A stretch of 49,991 bases of DNA from Methanobrevibacter sp. GTDB lineage: Archaea > Methanobacteriota > Methanobacteria > Methanobacteriales > Methanobacteriaceae. Position numbers and translations under genes: made by a program. Below are positions 18,251 to 26,909 of the stretch, in pieces. Below the pieces are notes generated by a model. It had not been told where the DNA came from and did not search any database. It was given only the letters and a program-made list of their open reading frames with translations. The stretch covers positions 1-49,991 of the forward strand of contig JAGCBE010000192.1 of NCBI GenBank assembly GCA_017652345.1. The letters are read 5' to 3'. Each line of letters begins with the position of its first letter. The stretch's first letter is position 1.

Positions 18251-21073
18251 GTATTGAATCTCATCGAAGGCGCTTTTGTTGTCCTCGATGCAATCGTCAA
18301 TCGCCCGTTCCAATAATTTGGCCATCGCTTGGTAGGCCACCCCAGGATAGTGTGCCGTTTGGTCTTGGAATTGGTGGAAGAATCCGCCACTTGTGTAATA
18401 AGAGGAATACAATTCCCACAGGTCAACAAGATAGCAATTACTGAACATCCCGGCTATCGTCCGAATCGCGTTGTTAAAATCGCCATCGGTTCGGGGATTG
18501 GTGAAGAGCATAAACTTGCACCCCGGATTGAATGCCGTAATCTTTTGGATTATCCGTGCGTAGTTGCCGAAATAGGTATCTCCGTTGTTGTCCGGGTCAT
18601 TGAGGTCTATGTCCGAAACTGAACCAAGATACGAAGGGCCGAGAGAAGAACGGTCATTGACTTCCAGAGCGAAGATGTACAACTTGCACTCATTCCCGGA
18701 AGTTAGAGCAGCGGGAAGACCGTATCGTGAGTTCGTTATAAAACTACGGGTGGACATTCCACCTTCGCAGAATCGCTTGAATGTCCTTCCGCTCCGGCGT
18801 TCCATAACCTTCCACCAAGCATAATCAATGTATTCCTGTACATTGCCCGTTTTAGGATTATACCCGACACCACTTGCAAGAGAATCTCCAATAATTCCTA
18901 TCGTTGGAACACCGAAATACAAATCCTTTGAAATGTCCTCTATTCCGTTCGATAATTGGTCTATCCTCTCGGAAAGAACGGTGGGTGTGTTTTCCGCAAC
19001 CACTATTGAATGAGGTTGTGCTGTGGAATAACTTGCTGCAAAATAATCACTTTCATTCACAAGGTAAATATAGTCACGGACTAACGAATCGGTAGAAACC
19101 ACAACCGGGTCATACTTTGAGTCCTCCGTCACTACCTTCGCAATCATTGCTACATTCGTGGAATACCCTCTTGCCTTTACAATGATCTGCTTCCCTTTTT
19201 CTACATAGAATTTTTCCGTATATGCGAATCCATTTGAGGATGCGACATACCCATCGAACCCTATAAATTTATTCGATGTTTCAGATAGAGAAAGGGTTGT
19301 CACGGATGCCCCCGAAAGTTTAGACTCATTGTCGGTTATCCTCGTTTCGTGAGTCGCAAGAATCACATCGTTATCGTCTATTCTCTTTGATAACGAGGCC
19401 GGAGAATTTTCGATAATGGAAATTGTGCAAGGTTGTGCCGTGGAATAACTAACGGCATAATATCCACTATCTTCTACAATGTAATTATAATCGTGGACTA
19501 ACGAATCAGTAGAAACTACTTTTGCTGTATATTGGGAATCCTCGGTCACAACCTTTGAAATCATCGCCACATTCGTAGAATATCCACGCCCGGTAACGAA
19601 GATTTGTTTTTCCTTTTCTACATAGAATTTTTCCGTATATGCGAATCCATCTGCAACACCAACACTTCCACTTGCGTTGATGTACTTTCCTGTTGTTATG
19701 GAAGGGATAATTGTGGTTACGGTAACCCCGTTTCCCGTCTTACTATCTTCTGCTGCGAGATTCGCAATTTGTTTCCTTGCCGTTAAATCTTTTGCCGTGA
19801 TAGTCGGGAGGTATTCGGATTTGTTTTGGTCTGCAAAGATTGCGATACCGAAATCATCCGAATATGTCCTCCCGCTTACTACATTCACCCCGATATAGAC
19901 GGAAGTCGCCGCATCCAACGTAAAGTTGGGGGATGACTTTTGAGCGATGATGGTGTCATCGCTTTGTGTTTCCAAATATACTTCCGCTAACTGAGTTGCA
20001 GATAAGACAAGCCGATAAGACCCGGCTGGTAGCGAAAACAGGGTGCATAATTTAGTAGTTCTACCCCCGGTACTTGATGCCGTTCCAGATATTTTGATTC
20101 TGCCAAAAGAGAAGGTTTCAACCGTTGTGCCATAAACCGGAACGGTGGCATCTTGCAATTTTACAAGATTATCGGTTTTATCCGTTACTACTGCAAATTC
20201 AGTATTAAGAGGAACGAATAATTCAACATTCGCAGTATATACGATAGTCGGTTTCAACACCGTAGACGCATCGTCTCTGACACAAAGATAAGCTGAAGTG
20301 TCGGTGTCCAAAATCGTGAACTCTTTTGTAGTCCCGGCAGGTATTAAAGTGCGTGAATTTGTTTGCACCCCGTTTTCCGTTCCGAAAGATACGGCTTGAT
20401 TATCCACGGGCATGGCGGATAAAAAAGCTATGATACTCTGCGTTGTCCCGCTTGCGGTAATCTTGTACTTGCCCGGCGTTACCGGGATAATCCTTGAATA
20501 ACAATTCGGTACGGATGCAGCCTCCCAAACGCTTGACCCCGAAATTACTTTATCGTATTGAGTGTACTTCGATAGGTCAAGTGTTCCAGATGCCCCGGAA
20601 GCCGTTCCAAGCAAATCCACCACCTCTGATTTCCCATCCACTTTCTGCTGCAATTGACTGACTTTGCCGTCCAGGACGTAGCCCTGAGCAGCGGACAGCG
20701 CCTTCTCTGAATCATCTGTTTCTAAATCATCTATAATAGTTGGTGATGTAATTGCTGTAGTACCAGCTTTCTTTCATGTATATGAACCTCCAGTAGCATC
20801 TATAATATATTTATCAAATTCTCCGTTTCCATTAGCTACCAGGTAAACAGTTCCAACAGCATCTGCACTTGGACTTAATGTACCTGTATATGTACTAGCT
20901 TCATATACTACAGACACTCCTTCTGGAATATTTACGATTGAAGGAATAGACTCTCCATCTCAAGCAAATGTCGATTTTAAAAGTCCACCTTTATTTAGTC
21001 CAATTACTAAAGATGCATCTGTAACTGGATATATTGGTTGTCCATTTTTAGTTAATTGAACTGTGTTTGCCAT
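18248..21073 (-). CDS. Receptor-binding tail fibre with C-terminal SGNH/GDSL hydrolase, 941 aa
   Basis: ATG 21073, TAG 18248-18250. The first ~135 residues are AT-rich phage-code sequence with TGA = Trp twice (TFAWDGES, SYTWKKAG) and the N-terminal fibre module ANTVQLTKNGQPIYPVTDAS. From about 20.7 kb on, the gene is GC-richer, has no TGA and uses TGG. Residues ~475-560 and ~620-705 are tandem copies of one domain (GFAYTEKFYVEK...GYSTNVAM). The C-terminal ~230 residues hold GIIGDSLASGVG (block I Ser), EVND and a late D/H region as in SGNH esterases, suggesting deacetylation of capsular glycans. The 5' part anchors to the tail, the 3' part contacts the host. Confidence 0.85.
19202..19650. repeat. 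Internal tandem repeat of fibre domain
   Basis: Stretches at 19202-19233 and 19619-19650 are almost identical DNA (TACATAGAATTTTTCCGTAT and onward), 417 nt apart, and the flanking sequence encodes homologous ~85-residue domains. The near identity at DNA level points to a recent duplication within the fibre. Confidence 0.7.
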
Positions 21074-21200
21074 ATTTAAATTTATTTATTATTAACATTT
21101 GGAATCAATATTTTCCATAAAGTCATCTATATTCTGATATTATATTTTTTGATAAATCTAAAATTATCAACGATAACATTAAAATAAGAAATATAATCAT
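21048..21200 (-). CDS. Possible small membrane peptide, 50 aa (TGA = Trp)
   Basis: ATG 21200 to TAA 21048-21050 with two TGA = Trp (EYRWLYGKYWFQ). N-terminal hydrophobic helix IIFLILMLSLIILDLS, then a basic tail. Its 3' end overlaps the start of the SGNH fibre gene in another frame. Length is short and AT content high, so it may be chance. The remainder of 21074-21356 has only ORFs under 20 codons. Confidence 0.35.
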
Positions 21201-21356
21201 TTTATTTATAAATATAATTTGTATAGGACATTATTTCAATCTTGTTTGTCCGAACTCATTTAATTAATGTTTATCTATAAGTTACTGCAATTTAATAGAA
21301 AACTGTCTAAGCATTTCCAAAATATGGATATAGTCCATTGTTATTGTGGTTGTTTA

Positions 21357-21401
21357 TGGGGCCCCGGAGGGCCCCGGTTAAGTCAGTTAGTTAATGGCTA
21401 A
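21357..21401. repeat. Cassette-end repeat, copy B
   Basis: A perfect GGGGCCC-CGGA-GGGCCCC hairpin followed by AAGTCAGTTAGTTAATGGCTA. Homologous to copy A at 18196-18250. It lies 5 nt past the stop of the 56-aa gene. No T run follows on the minus strand, so it is not an ordinary terminator. Confidence 0.65.
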
Positions 21402-21406
21402 AGTGA

Positions 21407-21577
21407 TTAAGATATAATCCGTATTCCTTTTGCATCTTCCACCCCGTGCAGATATGCCGAATATAGTGCATCAGCCATCCATTGTTCCTTCCACGGAGTT
21501 GAAGATACAGCCAATGATGTACTGGCATATTCCTTTGCCTTATCCATCCAATATTGTTGTTCTTCTGCTAATGTCAT
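21407..21577 (-). CDS. Small standard-code protein, 56 aa
   Basis: ATG 21577, TAA 21407-21409. All three Trp are TGG (QYWMDKAK, PWKEQWMAD), codons are GC-richer than in neighbouring phage genes. Helical and acidic; no motif. It lies with the 101-aa gene and the repeats between two large fibre genes and looks imported with them. Function unknown. Confidence 0.6.
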   Translation of the reverse strand: MTLAEEQQYWMDKAKEYASTSLAVSSTPWKEQWMADALYSAYLHGVEDAKGIRIIS

Positions 21578-21598
21578 AAGTCAATTAGTTAGGGGTTT

Positions 21599-21618
21599 AA
21601 GTCAGTCAATTATGGCTA
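21599..21618. repeat. Cassette-end repeat, copy C (partial)
   Basis: TAAGTCAGTCAATTATGGCT, the second half of the element found at 18.2 and 21.4 kb, 12 nt past the stop of the 101-aa gene; a degenerate further half (AAGTCAATTAGTTAGG) lies just before it at 21578-21594. Confidence 0.6.
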
Positions 21619-21630
21619 AAAATAGATGGG

Positions 21631-21936
21631 TTACGGATAAATGTCTGAACTATCCAACCGTGTTACCATAATAAGAGGTTCTTTGCATTGACCACAAGCA
21701 AGTGCAATTTGTGCAGCCTCTTTCCTGTCCACCCACCTTCCGAAAGAAGTGTAAAATCCATCTGTGTGGTGGTCTACCTCCTTCCCGAAAATGTGCAAGA
21801 TTTCTGCGTGATGCCGTCCAATGCGAAGTCGGTAAATATCGTCTGGCTCGTTGGCATTGTTCTTTCGTACAATGTTTTTCGTGCAGACAAACTCTGGCTT
21901 TACTTTATATGCGGCGGCTATTATGCGTTCAATCAT
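21631..21936 (-). CDS. Standard-code gut-phage hypothetical protein, 101 aa
   Basis: ATG 21936, TAA 21631-21633, Trp is TGG (GRWVDRKEA). The motif pair RLRIGRHHAEILHIF and GFYTSFGRWVDRKEAAQIA is one I associate with small proteins common in Bacteroidota phages and integrated elements, whose function I do not know. GC-richer codon use than the recoded genes on either side. It is in the inter-fibre accessory region with the cassette-end repeats, so horizontal acquisition is likely. Confidence 0.65.
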   Translation of the reverse strand: MIERIIAAAYKVKPEFVCTKNIVRKNNANEPDDIYRLRIGRHHAEILHIFGKEVDHHTDGFYTSFGRWVDRKEAAQIALACGQCKEPLIMVTRLDSSDIYP

Positions 21937-22013
21937 AATTCATTGCATTTGGGCCGAATCAGTTATTTAGTAGGGCCGGTAGCGATTAAGATAGAATTCC
22001 AGTACGTTTGTTC

Positions 22014-22130
22014 TTATCTACCGACGCCATTCTCGCCAAGACTTCGGCAATACACAAACCACCCCCCAATTAGCAAGAGAACAACAAACAAAAGTCCACC
22101 GAAGTACAAAATCTAATCTAAAAGTGTCAT
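22014..22130 (-). other. Possible small membrane ORF with an in-frame TAG
   Basis: From ATG 22130: MTLLD, TAG (22113-22115), then ILYFGGLLFVVLLLIGGWFV and a basic end, TAA 22014-22016. The second part is a convincing single membrane helix but lacks its own ATG; a TTG could serve. If TAG were read as Gln, as in other crAss-like phages, it would be one 38-aa protein. TAG is a stop elsewhere here, so this may be a broken import. Confidence 0.3.
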
Positions 22131-22179
22131 ATTATCTATTTGTTAAATGATTATAATAGCGTGACTAAAATAAATTACG

Positions 22180-25176
22180 TTAAACTACCGTTCCAATCGC
22201 ATCAACCCAATCGGAGCCATTCCAATAAACGGGTTTGCCAAGAGTTGTATCGAAGAACACGAAACCGTCATAAATAGCAGATGCGGCGGGCCTTGAAGTT
22301 GTCGGGCCACTTCTACTTACTCCCGCAAGCGCACCATCTGCCTCCTCCCACCTATCGTGACACCAATGCAAAACTTTCCCTATCGTCCGGTCGTAATATC
22401 TAAAACCAAGATACAAGGGGTCATAACCACCATTCAAGGACGGCCGATTATCTGTTGTACCATTATTCACAAGAAGCCGCGTTCCTTCTTTGTTCATCGC
22501 CGCATATCCGTCTCCCCTGTACCAATTATTCCCAAATGCAACCGCAAGGATGGATTTCGCTTGATACATTCTTCCGTTCCAACTTCCGGACGGATAACCT
22601 TCCCCCGTTGTAAAAGTATCAAAGTTCATCGCATTGAATCCGAACGGCCGCCACGTTCCCGGATTTCCCGCCGCCGCACAAACGAATCCCATCACATTCC
22701 TTGAAGTGCTTGTTGTACCGTATTGATTAAAAACAAGTAAAATATCTCCTACTACATTGTAATAACCAGTGTTCGGTACAAAATTATCGGCGTAGAAATT
22801 GGTCGTCTCAAATCTTACAATCGCCCCCATTTCAAGGTTTGCATAATTCTTCAAATTTGACAAGGTATGAGACGGATATAGTGCGTAGTTTACCCCGGAT
22901 GCACCGCGCCTTCCACAATATTCGTTTTCTTTAATATGGATACAAGCATAGAAATCTGCTACCGTTATCGCTGAATCCTCGGGGAAAAGGTACACATAAT
23001 TGGATAGTTGTCCGGAAGAATAGAATCTATTTTCCCGAACAAACACCGAAGACTTTGCCGGGTCAAGTGTTGCCGCAAAATCAATGATAATCGCCGAACT
23101 ATCATTCAAATAAAAATCGTTTTTTAAAATATTGACATTCTTTACCGTTTCAATATGTACCGCGTATTTCCCGGAAACACTACTTTTTACAAATGTATTT
23201 TCGGCAATAACAACATTTTCCGTATTGTAATTATCGGACGGCCTTCCGACAACGATATTATATTTTCCCGGCCAAGACATTTGGACCGAATGGTAAAATG
23301 AGTTCCCGTAAACATTGACGCCATTCACATTCGTATCAAGTGGTAGCGTCACGTCGGAATCGTATGCGGCACCCATTATTTGCACATCAGGCCCGTTATT
23401 GTTTCTAAACACATTATTCCTAACGATAATATGCTTACTGTCGCGGATAATGTTCAATGCAGGATAGTGAGCCGTATCAATCCCGTAGCCGTTTTCCTCT
23501 ATGGTATTTTCGGAAATCTCATTATAATGTCCGTAAGCGTGGTAGATGCTATGCCGACCTACCCTCTTGATGACATTTCCGCGCACCACACAGTTATTTG
23601 CATTTGCCAAATGGATGCCGTAATACTGAACACTATTCGATATATGATTCCCGATTACCGTGTTGTTCTCGGCGATACAATTCTCACAACTCCCGTTCTC
23701 GTTTTCGTTCCTGTTGTGCGCGTTGAAGGAAATACCTGTACGGATCGTTTCAATGTGATTGTCGTGTACGTTAATGTTGGAAGATACCGTGTTTGTGGAC
23801 ATGGCGAAAAAGTCTCCGTTAAGGTTCCCGTTACACCGGAAATTGCAGACCTCAATATCATTCACAACACCTTGACACAGAAAAAAAGACCCGGATGCCC
23901 TTGTAATCGTTTTTTTATTACCTTCGATTTTAAGGTGAGAAACATCTTTAAGGACAAACGTCCCATCAAAGACGACATTTATGTCAAAGATTACCGTGGA
24001 ATTTGATAAATCAAGTTTAGACAAAGCCGCTACACTACCATTGAACCACGATAGATAGATTTCATCATTCGCGAGTTTCCCCTGCAAATATCCGTTTGTT
24101 ACCTTTCCTCCGTTAAACTTCAACACGCACCCTGCCGGAATCGTGACAGATGCGTTGTCCAGATCGAAGTCATACCGGATTTCGTAAATGGTATTCGCTG
24201 CGGTCACCTGGGATGCGAAGGTTTTGTTCTTCCGAAGAATGACATAGCCCATTCCATCCGGCTGCTGGGCGTTATAAACGCGGTCTGCGAATTGCAATTT
24301 ACCGGAGGTGTCTTGGTTGATGTCATCATCGTTCCCGATGGGAGATTGGTTTACGGTTAATCCAGAAGAAGTCCAAGCCCCGGACTGGCAATTGTAAATC
24401 GTATAAGTGGGGCCAGTACCTACATACGCAAAGCCATCTACGTCGACATCATCTGGGAGGTCGTTTGCGGAAGCATAATAGCCATAGTATTTCCCCGTGG
24501 AAATGTCACTCACCTTCTGCTGTAACTGACTAAACTCGGCCTTGGTCGCATTAATTGCTGAGTTTACCTCTTCTGTAGTTGCATATTCTCCTGGATTTAT
24601 CTCAGGATAAAGTTCTCCGATTACACTAGCTTGTACAGCAGTATCTGCAAGATCTAGAGACATATTTACTGAATTGGAAAGATCAGATTCTCCAATTCCA
24701 GAAGAAGGCTTTTGATAAGCTGTTGCACCCAACGACGCTCCACTACGAATAGTAGCAAGGTCTGAGATAACATCTTGCTTTGAATTTAAAGCTGCTGGTT
24801 GTACTGCAGTTGCTCCTGCTGATGCACCTGAACGAATTGCATCTAAGTCAGAAATAACATCCTGTTTAGAAGATAAATCTAATTGTGGACCTAATTTTTC
24901 TCATTTATCATCTATATATAGATATTCATCATATACATTTTCTCCACTACCACTAGGTACAAAATATATAGTACCCTTTTTACCTGTAACAGGATATGTA
25001 GATTCACATATTACATAATCAAATTGAGTAACTCCGGCTATAGCATCAGTTATTCTTTGAATTAAATCTTGTATGGCATCATCTATATAAGATTTATTAT
25101 AATAAGACTGAAGTTCTTGTAAAAAACGATTATTAACCCAGTCTCTAATGTATTCATAATTCTGTATTAAACTCAT
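22180..25176 (-). CDS. Receptor-binding tail protein with right-handed beta-helix, 998 aa
   Basis: ATG 25176, TAA 22180-22182. Residues 1 to ~210 are AT-rich with TGA = Trp once (24901-24903, DDKWEKLGP) and two near-identical trimer-linker repeats (SKQDVISDLDAIRSGASAGA). From about 24.54 kb the sequence is GC-richer, with TGG only. Residues ~330-640 are a parallel beta-helix (repeated N-x-V/I-x-x-N-x-I turns such as NNCVVRGNVIKRVGRHSIYH), typical of depolymerase spikes; the last ~200 residues end in a repeated glycan-type motif (PVYWNGSDWVDA). It likely recognises or cleaves capsule polysaccharide. Confidence 0.85.
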
Positions 25177-25178
25177 AA

Positions 25179-25343
25179 TTAATTATCATTATTTGTTATT
25201 GGACGAGTTCAATTAAAAATTTGATTCATCTGATTTTCTGTGACTTCTGTATTAGTTCCATCCTCAAATACAACAGCTTGTCCTGAAGTTAATGGATAAA
25301 ATACAACATCTTTTTCTTTCAATCGTTTAATTTTTGTTGTCAT
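25179..25343 (-). CDS. Tail-fibre N-terminal module protein, 54 aa
   Basis: ATG 25343, TAA 25179-25181, one TGA = Trp (IFNWTRPIT). The whole protein (KIKRLKEKDVVFYPLTSGQA) is the short adaptor module found at the N-termini of fibres here (compare QLTKNGQPIYPVT and ILKKNDEVILPIT). It ends 2 nt before the beta-helix fibre start, so it could be a separate attachment subunit or a remnant of a swapped fibre. Confidence 0.6.
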
Positions 25344-25394
25344 AATATTTTATCAAGTTTTCTTTTTATTTGGCATTGAACTTTTACCGAATAT

Positions 25395-25772
25395 CTAATT
25401 TATTTCTTTGTTTCTGTTATATTTTTCTTTTAAGTACATCCCTATTAATATAAACGTTATTACGATTACTAAATAAATTAGTATTTTTAATTCTGTTCCA
25501 ATTAATATATTAAAATAGAAATATATAGCGTTTAATATATCTACAACAATACTATAATATAATGGAAGTCTGTGCCAAATGCAAAATTTAAGTAAAACTG
25601 AGAAAGTAATCATTGATATAATAGGAATTATTGATAAACTACACAACAATGATAATAAATATCAAACTTTCCCAAAACAAGATAATATCGCCATTATGAA
25701 ATGGCCTATTGCAATTAATCATGGTGAATGTTTAACAATTATTTTACAGATTTTCAATTTACTTTTAGACAT
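25395..25772 (-). CDS. Multi-pass membrane protein, 125 aa (paralogue of 14079-14471)
   Basis: ATG 25772, chosen because GGAGG stands 5 nt upstream; TAA 25395-25397. TGA = Trp twice (KHSPWLIA, GKVWYLLS). Hydrophobic segments at ~15-35, ~38-62 and ~85-110. The block SLSIIPIISMITFSVLLKFC followed by WHRLPLYY matches the paralogue at 14.1-14.5 kb nearly residue for residue. Both copies are upstream (5') of fibre adaptor modules. Function unknown. Confidence 0.7.
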
Positions 25773-25788
25773 TACCTCCATTTTGAGT

Positions 25789-26054
25789 TTATTCCATCTT
25801 ACCTATATTTATCCCATATGGATGAAATCTTACATTGCCATTTTTATTAGTTTTAGTTTTATTTATTAATTTTTGTTTAATTGGAGTAACGATAGGAGAT
25901 GGTTCTACTATAGTTGTTTGTTGAGGGATTTTTTCAATAAGTCGGATTGAATCTTTTTGCGTCCTATTTCCTCAGATTCTTTTTTAAACTCTTCCAAATG
26001 TTTTAAAATTTAAGCCGTATTTGGCCTCAATTCTGCATTACTATTTTCTGGCAT
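25789..26054 (-). pseudogene. Frame-broken small gene, originally ~88 aa
   Basis: Starts MPENSNAE at ATG 26054; one A seems missing near 26029-26034, after which EAKYGLNFKTFGRV continues in another frame, then TAA where TGA = Trp would give GRVWKRIWGNR, then an open frame to FHPYGINIGKME-TAA (25789-25791). Two lesions in 266 nt. It follows a good promoter at 26080-26111. Decay or assembly error cannot be told apart here. Confidence 0.5.
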
Positions 26055-26079
26055 AATGTTTATATTTTATATTTCGTCG

Positions 26080-26111
26080 CAAATATAAATAAATAAAATC
26101 AAAATTCCAAA
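26080..26111 (-). promoter_or_regulatory. Late promoter, TTTGG-19 nt-TATATTTG
   Basis: Minus strand TTTGG (26111-26107), 19 nt, TATATTTG (26087-26080), then CGACG: nearly identical to the 11.1 kb promoter. It reads toward the broken gene, the membrane protein and the beta-helix fibre. Its -33 box is 6 nt from that of the opposite promoter. Confidence 0.75.
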
Positions 26112-26117
26112 TTTAAT

Positions 26118-26149
26118 TTTGCTAAAATCATTAAAAATGATTACTTTTG
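26118..26149 (+). promoter_or_regulatory. Divergent plus-strand promoter, TTTG / TACTTTTG
   Basis: TTTGC at 26118, 19 nt, TACTTTTG at 26142-26149, 16 nt before the start of the plus-strand metallopeptidase gene. Back-to-back with the minus promoter 26080-26111. Confidence 0.65.
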
Positions 26150-26165
26150 CAGAAATAAATAAGCT

Positions 26166-26666
26166 ATGTGTATAATGTCACTTTTTAAGAAAAAACAAAA
26201 ACAAGAAAAGGAGTGAACATTTAACGACAAACTTGTAGTTAAATGAACAGTTCCTTTTAAGACTAAGTATAATATGGAAAAATTATGTAAAATAATACTT
26301 TCTCAAATACTTAAAATAGATGATGTAGAACTAACTGTTGCTATTGGAGATTCTCAAATAAGACTATTCGATACTCCAGATTTCGAATTACAAGCAATGT
26401 TAACTGGACAGCCGCAATGAAAAAAATATACGTTACTCTTAAGAAGTAATATTGGTGCTGCTAATGTATTATCAATAGTTTGTCATGAAATGTGACATTT
26501 AGCTCAGATGTATAAAGGAGATTTAGCAATAATAAATAAGAATTTTAAGTGAAGAGGTCAAAACTATCCTGGTTCTACACCGTATTTTGATAGACCTTGA
26601 GAGAAAGAAGCTATAAAAGAGCAATACGAAATAGAAAGAAAAGTAAAACAACTTTACTTCGTATAA
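26166..26666 (+). CDS. Putative zinc metallopeptidase (HEMWH, W = TGA), 166 aa
   Basis: ATG 26166 (or 26175) to TAA 26664-26666, containing about seven TGA = Trp and no TGG. Residues ~105-110 are CHEMWHLAQ: a HExxH zinc motif whose fourth residue is a TGA codon. Downstream WRGQNYPGSTPYFDRPWEKEA matches the SprT/DUF-type peptidases that keep a W-x-G and a R-P-W-E-x-E-A helix giving the third ligand. A standard-code reading hides the gene completely. It is the only plus-strand gene within the fibre region, with its own promoter and terminator; possibly processes a virion or host envelope protein. Confidence 0.7.
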
Positions 26667-26670
26667 AAAT

Positions 26671-26700
26671 AAATCCCGATCCGAAAGGACCGGGATTTTT
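26671..26700. terminator. Bidirectional terminator between convergent genes
   Basis: AAATCCCGATCC-GAAA-GGACCGGGATTT with T runs on both strands, located between the plus-strand metallopeptidase and the minus-strand 66-aa gene that end here. Confidence 0.85.
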
Positions 26701-26702
26701 AT

Positions 26703-26903
26703 TTATTCCTTGGAAATTCGTTTTCCAAGTTTTACAATCTCTACTACGTTTGCTGCAAATAAAGCACCTGCTGCAACTTTAATTGCGACTTCTGGAACAA
26801 AAGTCCATACTGCACTACATATTGCAACTGTTAGTAGTGCTCATATAAAGAGGAATAAAACTTTTAATCCTCATTTCATATTTCCTTTATTGAATTCGTT
26901 CAT
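26703..26903 (-). CDS. Small membrane protein, holin-like, 66 aa
   Basis: ATG 26903, TAA 26703-26705, two TGA = Trp (NMKWGLKV, FIWALLTV) and one TGG. Two hydrophobic helices (~13-30, ~33-55: KVLFLFIWALLTVAICSAVW and VAIKVAAGALFAANVVEIV) separated by a short turn, with a basic C-terminus. It follows the 528-aa tail protein and ends at a terminator. Holin is possible; there is no direct proof. Confidence 0.55.
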
Positions 26904-26909
26904 GATTTA

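Noticed and set aside
22357..24006. Plus-strand ORFs over the beta-helix fibre
   Set aside because: Shadows of the minus-strand fibre, with low-quality protein composition and no start signals.
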